This document shows, piece after piece, positions 25,550 to 36,209 of a DNA stretch of 64,000 nt (position 1 is its first letter; the number at the start of each line of letters is the position of its first letter). Where the stretch lies: NCBI GenBank assembly GCA_009760855.2, contig WPIO01000144.1:62001-126000 (forward strand), in the 5' to 3' direction. The translations under genes and the position numbers were made by a program. Source of the DNA: Cristatella mucedo. Taxonomy: Eukaryota; Bryozoa; Phylactolaemata; Cristatellidae. Under the pieces are notes generated by a model that was not told the DNA's origin, did no database searches, and was given only the letters and a program-made list of their open reading frames with translations.

Positions 25550-25708
25550 GCTAAGGTCACGCCCACGGATGCTGCTTCCTGTCTTGTCATGGAATACGTG
25601 TTAAAGAACCCCGAGAAAGCAGCCGAGACATTTGTATCTGCTCTTCGCAATGCGGGAGCTGATACAGTTGCAACATTGATAGAGGCCCAAATCAGCAGGG
25701 CTAACTAA
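25550..25708 (+). CDS. CARD, second half and stop (ROCO gene)
   Basis: Acceptor gtgtctcctag is followed in phase 0 by AKVTPTDAASCLVMEYVLKN, then PEKAAETFVSALRNAGADTV and ATLIEAQISRAN, with a stop at 25706-25708. The DAASCLVMEYVLKNPEKAAE block followed by FVSALRNAG is the typical second half of a CARD (helices 4-6). Together with 24272-24441 it gives a domain of about 90 residues, the normal CARD length. Ten bases after the stop there is a consensus donor (CAG|GTAAGTC). A possible 3' UTR exon lies at 26680-26761 (acceptor ttggttgcag, donor AA|GTGAGT). The stop-to-junction distance is too short to predict nonsense-mediated decay. Confidence 0.8.
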   Translation, partial: AKVTPTDAASCLVMEYVLKNPEKAAETFVSALRNAGADTVATLIEAQISRAN

Positions 25709-26010
25709 GAGAGTTCAGGTAAGTCTCTCTTCTGCGAGCTCAGATTAGTGTTTATTCAGGTAAAACAGGATATATGTGCTTAGCATCCAGGTACTCGAAT
25801 TCCTAAACTTCTTATTATAAGCTGGTAGAGCTTTTGTATTGTCAAAAGCAATATCTCATACATTTTTACTTTAGCTCTCTTTGGTCTAGAATTGTTACAC
25901 TTTTCCTTTGTTACCCTTGTCTTGTAAAATTATGAAATAGCCTATAATTTCTTAAAATCTGTGTTATGCCATAATTATATTTGAAATTTTGTAAACAGCT
26001 AATTTTCATA

Positions 26011-26150
26011 GTAGGTGGTTTGGTCTAGCGGTTTAGGTGCTCTCCCCGACCAAGGTCTAGCTGAGGTCGTGGGCTCGAGCCCTGAGGCACATGTGAAGCG
26101 CCTGAATAGTGATTAAGTTCCTTTAGGGCGCTATACAAATGAACTGTATA
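26011..26150 (+). mobile_element. SINE-A copy (tRNA-derived)
   Basis: Complete structure: GGTTTGGTCTAGCGGTTTAG, GTGGGCTCGAGCCC, GTGAAGCGCCTGAATAGTG and AGGGCGCTATACAAATGAA. The hairpin is preserved with a few changes. Confidence 0.88.
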
Positions 26151-27506
26151 TGATGCCATTGCAAACAATTAGGTTGTATTAGTATATAATTTTAGATGCG
26201 GACTACATTTTAGTATGCATTTATACTAGTGAATCACAGTGCAATTAAATTTGGTGAAATGGTCATAATATGTTAAACAATTGAACGTTTCAACGTAGCT
26301 AATTTTTATATTTGTGACTACACTAGATCTGTTTTTGCTGCTGGTGTACATCACTAGTCCATATACGAATTAGTGGAATACTATGACCATGTAATTAATT
26401 AGTGAGCTTCTTTAAAGAACGGAGATCTATATTCAGTAGTGAATGCATATCTAAATATTTTCTTGATGATACCAGGACAAGGCAGGTATCTTGCAAACTA
26501 GTTTTGCTATTTTTTTGGCCAATTCATTTAGACGGACACGAGAACACGTTTGGGAACTATACAACTGTTAGATATGCTGAAATAGACATTAATTCGTGAT
26601 ATAGTTGTACTTAATTATTACTTAAATATTGCTTCGTTCTGTGCTATCACTACACACAACTCTTACGTCTTGGTTGCAGACCCTGATCATCATTGTAGAA
26701 AACGGTTTCTATATCACTAGTAAAACATGCAACAGCCACCCAAGCACCACAGCTAATCTAAGTGAGTCATCTGTATATTCTTAAATGACAATAGACCAGC
26801 AGTCTTACAATTATAGCAGCAATATAGTGAGGAAGTAATGGTTTTACATGGTGCTAATGATTTGTGGGTGAAGGGTAAAGTAACTATATAATCTAAAAAA
26901 AGATACCTTATTTCTTGATTTAGACAACAACCAAAACTAACAAATAGTTTTAGATTTGTATGTTAAATTTTTGAAATTTTTTAATAATGTGTCTACTCTG
27001 TACATTAGAATAAGCTTAGCAACATTTTCCACAGCGTCAATTTTTACGAAATTGGCCTGCCCATTCTGCACAATGTAAACAGACTATATGATTCGATGAG
27101 AATGTCTTGTAACAAGAATGCTCGGTGAATCATCGATGATGGCTCTCTTCAGCTACTCCTCTGGTTACATTGAAGAGCACCATCGAGAACTTGCTAGATA
27201 CCTGTAATCGGGATCAGTTTGGCTTGATTGTCATCAGAGACTAAAACTGGTAGCTTCCTTGATGGGTCTCCAATGATATTTACCAAGTTCACCATCTGCA
27301 ATTGCCTTTGAGACAGGTAGTACGGCAATGGTCAGTAATACACTGCCTACTCAGTAGCTGCAAGGTCAAGCGGCTAATGCTCGCTCCAACCAACGTTGCA
27401 CCTAAAATTGGGCCTTATATACCAGATTCCGCGACTTAATATTATCATAATAGCAATTAAATAATATTAGAGCTTCAAAGGTAAACTAAGACTCTACATA
27501 GGCCGT
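26151..27506. other. AT-rich DNA with one possible UTR exon
   Basis: Apart from the possible non-coding exon 26680-26761 of the CARD-encoding transcript, nothing was recognised. A weak SINE-head-like word (AAGGTCAAGCGGCTAATGCTC) lies near 27360. Confidence 0.3.
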
Positions 27507-27678
27507 ACTAGCCGATTCCGTAGCATCTTTTGTCAAGCGACAGAAGAGCTTTTAGGGCATCACCCCAACTTGCAGTGGCAATGTAGACTCAGGCACCACA
27601 TGATTTCAACCCCGACCTTGCAGTCAAGGTCGTGAAAAGCAGCCGCTTTACTTATTGTGCCATCACGGCTCACCGTGG
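27507..27678 (-). mobile_element. SINE-B copy, minus arm of an inverted pair
   Basis: In reverse complement this matches SINE-B: AAGCGACAGAAGAGC, TTGCAGTGGCAAT, a decayed B box, and TTGTGCCATCACGGCTCACC at the head. Its head abuts a plus-strand SINE-B-like unit. Confidence 0.75.
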
Positions 27679-27800
27679 GCAAGTCGCTTGCACTTCACGA
27701 TGTAAGTCCTGGGTTCAAGTCATGCAGAAGGTTTTGTTTTATTTTTCAATGCCTGTGGGTAGATGGCAGCTGAGGATCTTCTGCTGCTACGTAAATGAGG
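27670..27800 (+). mobile_element. SINE-B-like unit, plus arm of an inverted pair
   Basis: It contains a B-box-like GGGTTCAAGTC, then CAATGCCTGTGGGTAGATGG and GATCTTCTGCTGCTACGTAA, which align with the SINE-B body (CTTTATTGCCACTG and CTCTTCTGTCGCTATAC). More decayed than the minus arm. Confidence 0.55.
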
Positions 27801-28420
27801 CTGCAGTATGAAGGAAGATACATTTACTATAAGTAATTCGAATGGTAAAATGTCAATTTTTCAGTGCCAGCATCGACAAAAATTCAATTAGTTAGTGGTT
27901 AATGACAGAAGTCAGCATTTTTCCGTCAAGGCAACTGATTCCGTGACCTTATTCTTATTCAAGTTCTTGGACTTAAGAGCATATATAAGACAGGCACTGC
28001 TTTCAAAGGATTTAAAATTAATTGGTTAGAGTCATAGTTAGACGGCTTCAGTTAGAATAAAAATGGTGCACTCCCTAGCGTAATTTAGAAGTGCACACTG
28101 TTGGTCGAGGAAAGAGAATGAAGGAGCCAAAAAATAGACCAACACAACAACACACTAAATAATCTGCCTAATGTGGATCTTTGCAGTCGATAACAAGCGA
28201 TTAACCCTAAAAAAAGCTTATCTGCAAAGTATTTCGCTAACTGTTAGCATATTCTTGAATCGGCTGATAAACCTCCATTTAGTGAGTTGCAGCGCCAAGA
28301 ATGGACATTGCAAATGCATATAAAACTTGATTATGGAATATTTATTTAAAATAGTATATATTCTTCGGTCCGTACTTACCGCTTTTATAAGCAAACAGAA
28401 CAGCTTCCGTCGATGCATAC

Positions 28421-28766
28421 CTGAAAGCAGGCTTGCTTGACCATCGCTGTGATTTGGTGAGCCAGCAAAACATCACTGTAAACATACTCTTCTGGTAGCC
28501 AGCTGACCGCTACAGGAGATACGTACTCTAGTCTAATTTGAGGGGGCCACGGTTTGCAAATATTTGAGTAAGACAATGTGTGCCCATACCTTGTAAGTTG
28601 CTGAGAAAATATGCTGCCATAAAAGCGTGAATGTTAGCGACCCAGCTGCGAACGACATTCCAAGAGTGTTTATGGAAAGCCTGGTCGGTTTAAACCGCAG
28701 GTACTTCTTAGGGTTGCCTACATTTATTGAGATTAAATACTCGATTGGCTTTGCTGATTTAATTAC
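28421..28766 (-). pseudogene. Unknown protein-coding segment with a frame break
   Basis: Read on the minus strand from an acceptor (ttctttctctag) at 28767, the sequence is open for 59 codons: VIKSAKPIEYLISINVGN, KKYLRFKPTRLSINTLG, MSFAAGSLTFTLLWQHIF, ending ATYK. One base further the frame changes and another open stretch follows (YGHTLSYSNICKPWPP, RLEYVSPVAVSWLPEEYVYS, LLAHQITAMVKQACFQ), ending at a consensus donor CAG|GTATGC at 28420. Both halves have the composition of genuine protein, with one hydrophobic stretch that might be a membrane segment. I do not recognise the family. The break could be one extra G in the GG at 28589-28590, either a sequence error or a real mutation. No neighbouring exons were found, so it may be an exon of an intact gene or an isolated relic. 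Confidence 0.5.
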
Positions 28767-28879
28767 CTAGAGAAAGAACATGCATTGTGAAAAGCAGTTT
28801 ACTCGTAGCTCGCTTTAAAATCTTGGTGTATTACATCTGCCAGTTGACATTAACCATGGCAGTGGTAATTAAACACGTG

Positions 28880-29345
28880 ATGCTTAGGCATCTACTCCTC
28901 CACCAAGCTAAGCATCATACCACCCGCTTTTCGGAATTTAACTGTTTACCCATATCCCGTATAAATATCAAATCCTTGAAACCGCAACTTTAGTTGCTTT
29001 GTTCGCAAAACCTGGAACCTAATCTCGAATTACGTCATACCTCCTGATTTTTCAACATTTAAAAAGAAACTAAAAACGCATATCTTTGTGACTGCATTTA
29101 GTAGGTCCCTGTGATCCGTCATATATGTGCTTTTACATTCTGACACTGTGCATGCTGCCACCCATCGTACTTGCATGCTGACTCTGTTGCAAGTCACCCG
29201 TAATAATGCTATGCTTGTCGTTTGTTCAGCATACTACCACTAACTATTCGATCGTGCTTCCCTTATAGACAATGTAAAGTGCCGAGAAAGATATTGAATT
29301 CCCTAAGGGCACTGTAGCAAGTGTATTATTCTAGTGTATTAATAT
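28880..29345 (+). mobile_element. LINE-1 3' copy, decayed
   Basis: Begins with CTCCACCAAGCTAAGCATCA (the HQAKHRTT block), passes AAACCTGGAACCT (the AWNL block) and the 3' UTR words CTGACACTGTGCATGCTGCC. It ends in a degenerate hairpin (AATGTAAAGTGCCGAGAAAG, then CTAAGGGCACTGTAGCAAG) with an ATT-rich end. Confidence 0.8.
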
Positions 29346-29602
29346 TATTCGGTAAAATGACAGGCACCGACGAAAGACAAGACGATCCATTTCGTGACTC
29401 AATGTGAAGGGATCGATTTGAGCTAGTAAAGATGGTGTTCTCTAGGGAGGTTTGTGAGATCGGGCCATTGACATGTCACATGCCCATCTGAGGGTTAGAA
29501 GCTGCACAAAGCCTGCTATTCAACTTAAAGCATGCTGGAGATAAATAATTCATTTATATAGCTGCTGCTGCTGCTGCTTGAAAGAGCAATATAAAATGAA
29601 TA

Positions 29603-29745
29603 TACTTCATTTATATAGCGCCCCAAGAGAACTTAATCTCTATTCAGGCGCTTCACATATGCCTCGGGGCTCGAGCCCACTACCTAAGTCAGACCTTGGT
29701 CGGGGCGAGCACCATAATAGCTAGATCAAACCAGCTCGATCATGT
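29603..29745 (-). mobile_element. SINE-A copy (tRNA-derived)
   Basis: Reverse complement of the family: ATATAGCGCCCCAAGAGAAC and CTCTATTCAGGCGCTTCACA at the hairpin, CGGGGCTCGAGCCCACTACC at the B box, and TAGATCAAACCAGCTCGAT at the head. An 18-bp (GCT)n tract lies just outside its 3' end. Confidence 0.88.
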
Positions 29746-32700
29746 TTCCCTGTGTCAAACCCGGAGGCTTGAAGGTAGACTTCAGCACAAAGTATTAATG
29801 CTGCTGATCACTTATGTCTAATTTTGAACAGTTTAGTCTTAGGTTTCTAGATTATCACGTCTTGCCAATGACGAGTATGCTACTGGCTACTTGCTGCTCC
29901 GGGCTTAAAATGAAGTGCCCATGTATTACTTAGCTATTTAGCAGGGCACCAGTAGGCGATACATATCAGTGCTTTGACTGCGACGGAATGCATAGACTCT
30001 CGTTTACCCAGTCCCTCGTGCCTGGACGACAGTGCTGTTGAATTCTGGATCTATGCAGTTGGTCATGGTCTAGAATTGATGCTTTGGCCTTGACTTGTAA
30101 CACCTGTGACTTCTTGCACCATCGTTCTTCAGCATCCCTCTCAGCCCGGTTATACCTATGATTCCACAGCTAAACTATTGAGTGCCTCCGTTATCCGTGG
30201 CATACACATCCACACCCGTACTATTTTGTTCTTCTGATATCGTCGGCATACACAGCTTCTTTTATAAGGAGTTAATCAAACGGTAATCTTTCTAGTGCTA
30301 GCCCTGCCACAGACACAGGACTACAGGCCGGCATAGCCAGTGCAGGATATATCTTGTCGGTAAAAGCATGCTTCCATTTTCCAGGCTAAAACACTTGTGA
30401 AGCCACTATTCCTGCGCTGTGCTTATACAGACTCATTATGCTGACTCTGAGAAGCTCAAAAGTCTGGCTACAGCAGGCACTCTAGGCTCAAAGTGTTGAC
30501 AATAGTTTAGCTAATCCAGCACCACACATTTCTGAGTTTTTTAAGTAGGAACTGCAGCAAGAGTGGTTGCTGCTTCAGTTCTCCTGATCAAATTTTGTGT
30601 AGCCTTAGAGAGTAACCTCGGAGCTTCCATATTTTATCGTCAAGTGTCGCAGCTGCGGATATTTAATAGTGCTCATTGCCTCGTCTGAGGAACCTCTCGA
30701 TCACTACCTGAGGCAGTGTAAGCAACTAAAGTGGAGTAATTAGTCATTTGAGTATTTTGGGATAGACTACACCAAGTTATCTATCCTGTTGACTGATAGT
30801 AATGGCAATCTAGAAAACAGCTTTTTTGTAGCCACAACTGTAGCTAGGTATGATGCTGACTTTGTAGCGGTAGGTGATTTATGACTGGTTTCAGTGTTTT
30901 TTATTGGTCTCCACTGGCTCCTCTGTTTTGATATAGCGGCTAGAATCGGCATCAGCTATGATGCATGCGAACGATCAGCAATAGTCCATGTATCTCAGAC
31001 TAGGGACGATTATGTTTAATCTTTTGTATGGTTTCTTAAGCCATAACTTGTTATTGTCAAATTCTTGCGATCCTAATGAAAAAATTTGACCGTTTGCCAC
31101 TTAGACCGGAGTATCACTGCCAAACTAATTTCACCATAGTAAGCGTTGCCTTATTATAAATCAAAGTTTCTTTATTCTAGAGACTACTTTAGTCAAACTA
31201 GTTCAAGATTGTGGGGCCTGGCGTCTAAATAAATCATTTTTTCTTCATTAGGGACTATCGGTTCATACCCCTAATTTGTAGCAGCTTATAATACAAAATA
31301 GCATGATGTCCACTCTGCTGTAAATGGAATATCCTATTCATGATTCTACTTCTGTCTGAGCTTCACAGACTCACTATTAAGCCACAAATAACTTTCAGAG
31401 CCTTACCTAGTCTGCCGTCACAGCTCACCTGCCTGGCTTGAGAAGTAGTCTTCTAAATTAAGCTTTTTAAAATATAAGCAGCTGTCGAAAATGACGCCTG
31501 AATTTCAAACACGCTGTGATTGTCACATAACAGCACCAACTACCCTAATCCATATCCTAAACCATAATACTCATAAACCATATCCTAATTAGGCCATGCT
31601 CCTCAACATCCCATCTTGACTTTCAAAATTCACTGCTTAAAAGTCTTCCTTACTGACCGAAAAGGTGCTTAGACCAAACGTTCGCAGCTAGCATTGCCTT
31701 TCATGAATATAACAATCGCCACAGTAGATTACTAGTCGCGTTCCCATGAAGCAACTTGCCTCTCAACTTTTGCTTCTCATCAAACATTACTTCCACGTCC
31801 TGCCATGCTCAAGCTTCTGCCTGCATAACCGAACTGATGCTCAATTAGGCTTTGAATATTCTCATATTTTCTTCGTACAGGTCGATTTAAATGGCCTTCA
31901 ATCATTCTTAAATTGTAAAACCGAACCTTTATTTCACATGCTCTCAGAATCTATAACTCACAACTGACGTCGCCACATGCTATAGTTTGCTTTTGGCTAA
32001 ATTCCTAGCAGCATTTGCCTTTCCGTCTAAGTTTGCATTTGTATGCTTGAGCTTGAGCTGACGCTATGCAGTTCCTTTATAAGCATACTGTCATTCTTCT
32101 CTTTCATCAATAGCCTAGATACAGACGAACTTTATCAACGTGCTGATTGATTTTGTTAATGTACCATTTTTGATAATCCTTGCCTATTGAGCTTCGCTTG
32201 AGCTTGAGCTAGTTTTTTTATGACAGCTGTGCACGACATAGTGCATGATAGGAACCGAAAGTCCTATAAACGCGTGTTACAGCGAGTCTTGCGGTATGAC
32301 TTTGCACGCTAGTCTTCACAAGTCATCTCACATGTCATCGGCCCTAGTCTATCGCCTCTCTTGCTCCATGTCGTAACTCAACTGAAGAAGATTTAGATTT
32401 CCCGATGTGCTCTAAAGACTGCGTATAAAGGTATTGCATCTTCATTTAACATGTCAATTCCAAAGGCAAGAAACGATATATAACGAGATTTTTTTGCTGG
32501 CGTGTTTCCGGCTTGATTTGGTTAAAACTGCTGCGTCTGTTCAACCTGCAGTCAAACACTGCTCACATGACGATGAATATTAGGCCGCCTAACCTCAGCA
32601 ACAGCTGTTGTGTCGTTTGCTATTAAGATAGGTTTTTAAGTCTTTCAAGTTTCGCCTGGATTTACAACGTGTTCAGTGTACGTGGTTTTCAGCTTGCTTA

Positions 32701-33744
32701 GGACTGTGCCCACTGTTTCAGAGATCTAAGCACTATATATTTTATATTTTTCAGTCTATGCTGAACAAGTGCTAGAAACGTACATCGGATCGACTGTCGC
32801 TGCCGTAATTCTCGATTTAAGGAGGTTTCTTTTTTGCCCAGCACAACCAGCTGAAGAATCCTCAGTTGAAATCGCCACTCCGTGTGGTAGCCTATTGTGG
32901 ACGTCGCAACTCAATGCGTCACTTGTGTAGCGGCAGACGACAGCTGATGTATTTTCCCCACTTACTTCTGTAAACCGGACTTACAAAGCGTTTTACAGGA
33001 AGCCGCACAACCCACGGCCCTTATGAGTACTGTTAGCAGCATTGTCGAGTGTAACTCAATTTTGCAGCGAAGCTTAAGACTGTTTTCTCCAAAATTATGC
33101 ATAGTAAACACGGAATAGCCCTTTCGAAGAGCGTCTTGCTCATATTATAAAACTGCGACCAATTAACACATATCAATTCCTTTTTAAGCACACCACGGTT
33201 TCGTACAATTTGTAGCGGCTTCAGCACGACTGCACTGAGGCCGCACTTGTTCAGATGCTACTCCCTTCCGATGCCCGACAAATACCGACACAGGTTTAGT
33301 AGCAGTATCCGGTAGCTATTTCTCGCTGCTGCAGCGAGGCATGCCGTTACGCCGAATAAAGTAGAATGCGTCAGCAAAGAAGCCTTCGGATTACAAAACC
33401 GAGTCCAGGAGCATAGACACGACTGTTAGACAGTTATGGAATGAAACGTCGAGAAAAAAGTCGAGAAACAACGTTCACAACGCGTCTTTGGCAATCTGAA
33501 CGGCAGGATGCCATATCCTATTTCCGTGGCAAGTTGTTTGGTGGGAAAAAGCAAGTCCTATCAAGACTTCAGTAGAAAGCAATAATTGAGTACGATATTG
33601 GAGTAGCCAGAGCAGTCAAGGTAAGGTTCCGCTCGACAGCGAAGAGTTCCTTCTTTAAACTGGCTGAATCCCTGCTGAACAGACTTTACCCAGAACTAAA
33701 ACGAAGGAATCAATTGTACCTGAAATTAGAACGATCATATCAAT
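29746..33744. other. Four kilobases without a recognised feature
   Basis: No exon with matching splice sites and no known repeat was identified. Short plus and minus frames (30767-30952, 31746-31967, 33033-33227) lack motifs. Part of this may be an old DNA transposon, but I see no terminal inverted repeats or transposase signature. Confidence 0.3.
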
Positions 33745-34135
33745 AGTACTTTTCTATAGTGCCCTCGAAGAATTGATCTATTCCTAAGCACTTTACATTT
33801 GCTGTGACATAAGCTTGCACATATGGTTTATGGTAACACGAACATGTCAACAAGCATGGTTAGCGTGACATGAGCAGTGTCGACATATAACCATAGTTAA
33901 TGGCTGCATGTTCGATTTGAGCTCGCACAACCACGCAAACTACGAATCACAAGGAAAAACCAAAGGCTTGGAGAACTTGCTATGAGGCTGTCATAAATAG
34001 ATGATTGTATCGCCTATTTTTAAAATCGTCAAGGCAAAGAGTGCCGTGACATTGGTCCCGAGTAAAATCCACACTTTGTGAGCATAACAACTACAGGCGC
34101 GAATTCCAAAGGATTTGAGGTGCATACCAGGTATA
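33745..34135 (-). mobile_element. Old LINE-1 3' fragment
   Basis: The hairpin halves TAGTGCCCTCGAAGAATTG and CTAAGCACTTTACATTTGCTG are followed by decayed 3' UTR and coding words (GTGAGCATAACAACTAC and TTCCAAAGGATTTGAGGTGC), in the same order as in better copies. Confidence 0.7.
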
Positions 34136-35559
34136 GCAAAGCGATTCAAAATGAGCTTAACCAATCAAATGGGTGCTGTTTCAGCAAAATGTTTCGCACA
34201 ACGACAGTTGAAAGTACAAATTATGGCAAGCCATGGTCTAGCTTAACCCACCAAATATCACGCGACTGTGCTTGAGCGTTCTATGCTATGACCTCCACTA
34301 GCCAGTGGAAGCCAACCGCCATAGATATTCGAACTTCGATACGGCTGCCATTTCTACAATTGCCATCGCACAACTGCATTTTTAATTCTTCCTAATGGAA
34401 AACGGCGTTCCAGGTTCAAACAAAACTTCATGCGGATGAGCTGGCCTTCCTCATGTTGTTGTCTTTAGTGGTCCAGCCATCCAGACAGCTTACTAATTCC
34501 AAGTTTAAAAAAAAGCAGTCACTTTCTACAATAAGCTTTGAGAAATTGCGGTTATTTAAAAGTGCATTACGAATTTGCAAATCCAATTAGACGCTACTGC
34601 CTATGACTGTTTTCAAGCGATAGCCTTCACTGGCCCTGCTCGCTCTGCATTTTCCAACTGAGAAACAGCAAATATTCTAGTTGAATTTATCGTAAAACTA
34701 AGATTTGGTCGCCTATTATCTAAAATAGTGTCACGAAGTCATCAACATATTGCGTGCAACTGTGCTGTCTTGTTAGGCTACTGATGACATTGGTCACTTA
34801 TGGCCCCAGGCCGTAGGAGGGTATAGCCTGGAAGCGAATCACATGAAATTTGGTTGCTTATCCTTCAAGGCTGTTGGCGATTATTTAAATATAAACCAAA
34901 GTTTCTCCAAGGTTATTTTGAAATGGTAACTATGTTGCTTTTCCAAAGTTTTTTGGTTGAGTTTCGGGCTGAGTCATTGAAGGCCTTAGCATGAGAACGC
35001 ACAGTCGCAATTGCATCATATTATGTCAGCAAAACCGGAAAAACTCATTTACGTAATTCTGAATGATGAATCAATGAATTTATAATTTTAGATAAGCATC
35101 AGGCATTGGGCGTCACATGCTGTGTTAAGCTTTTTACCGCTCGGCGTACTAGAGAACTGTTTCTGCAAGCAGGCATTTAGCAGTGCAGTCGCCTTGTACC
35201 CACGTGCTCACAGCACGTCAACACGCTTACCTGCATTTTTCTCGTCAGGTTAATCAAATAGCGTATTATAAATAATGCGAAATTTGATTACATATAACAC
35301 ATCGTGAATAGAAGGAGCGCATACAATTGCTCAATTGTAAAACCGCGTTGCTGGGCTGATTGTGTTAAGCTGAAGTGTAAACCTGCTCTGGCTGCTGTAT
35401 GTCTGAGACCACCCCACCTGGGTTCGCATTCTTAAGGCCCATGTGGTCCGACAAGATTGTTGGGGGGGTTTGCTATTGTTGTTCGTTAGTCGTTTGGCAT
35501 AAGACATGCGTTTTTTTGAATAGGCTATCGTTTGAATAAGTTTCAATTAGGTCCTCACC
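34136..35559. other. Unassigned DNA
   Basis: No feature could be supported. Confidence 0.3.
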
Positions 35560-36205
35560 AAAGACCGTACCTTTTATTTTTGCGATCTACCGACCTTCTA
35601 GCTGTCTAATCTTGTTTATAGAGGAGTTATGGGAGTCCCTCACTAAAATATTTGTGTGTGATAGGCCACTAGTGATTGCAGGAGACTTCAAAATTCACGT
35701 TGGCAACCCTAGCGCGAGCCAGGTCTGCTTATTTCTTACCTGTCTTGAGAAGTTCTGTTTTGTTTCGTATGTAGATCATACCACTCACGTCAGTGGCCTA
35801 TTCTGGATCTGGTTATCACTGAGTATGTCTACATACGGCCATATAAAATGTGAATTTTTTTTGTAAGGCAGGTCTAGGTGATCTGCACCCAAACTCGACC
35901 GCCAGCCTTAATACCCTCACTGGTACATTGAACCTGACACTTATGAGTGTCTTTAACGAGCATGCTCTATACATTCTGTCCGTGTACAGAGTCGTCGAGA
36001 TTTCTGTTGATTTAAAAAAATAAACTTCAAAGCATGTGCTTTGTTAGGGGTAGGCTCGAATGATGCTGCTTTGAGAAGTCAGGGTCTGATGAAGTTTTGT
36101 CAACTTCAAAGAATTCCTTCGAGTCTTTACCAGAAGCTTAATAAAGCCGGGTGTACTATTTTCACTCAAAGACTTATGTCCTGCAGTGAGGCCCAAAACG
36201 GATTT
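35560..36205 (+). pseudogene. LINE endonuclease fragment
   Basis: The plus frame gives FAIYRPSSC, then RPLVIAGDFKIHVGNPSAS and YVDHTTHVSGL. These correspond to the YRPP, GDFN and THxxGxxLD blocks of the APE-type endonuclease of CR1/L2-like LINEs. The catalytic Asn of GDFN is replaced by Lys, and stops follow. Downstream words (36040-36180) continue toward the RT region. It is in opposite orientation to the next element and joins it at about 36205. Confidence 0.7.
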
Positions 36206-36209
36206 ACAA

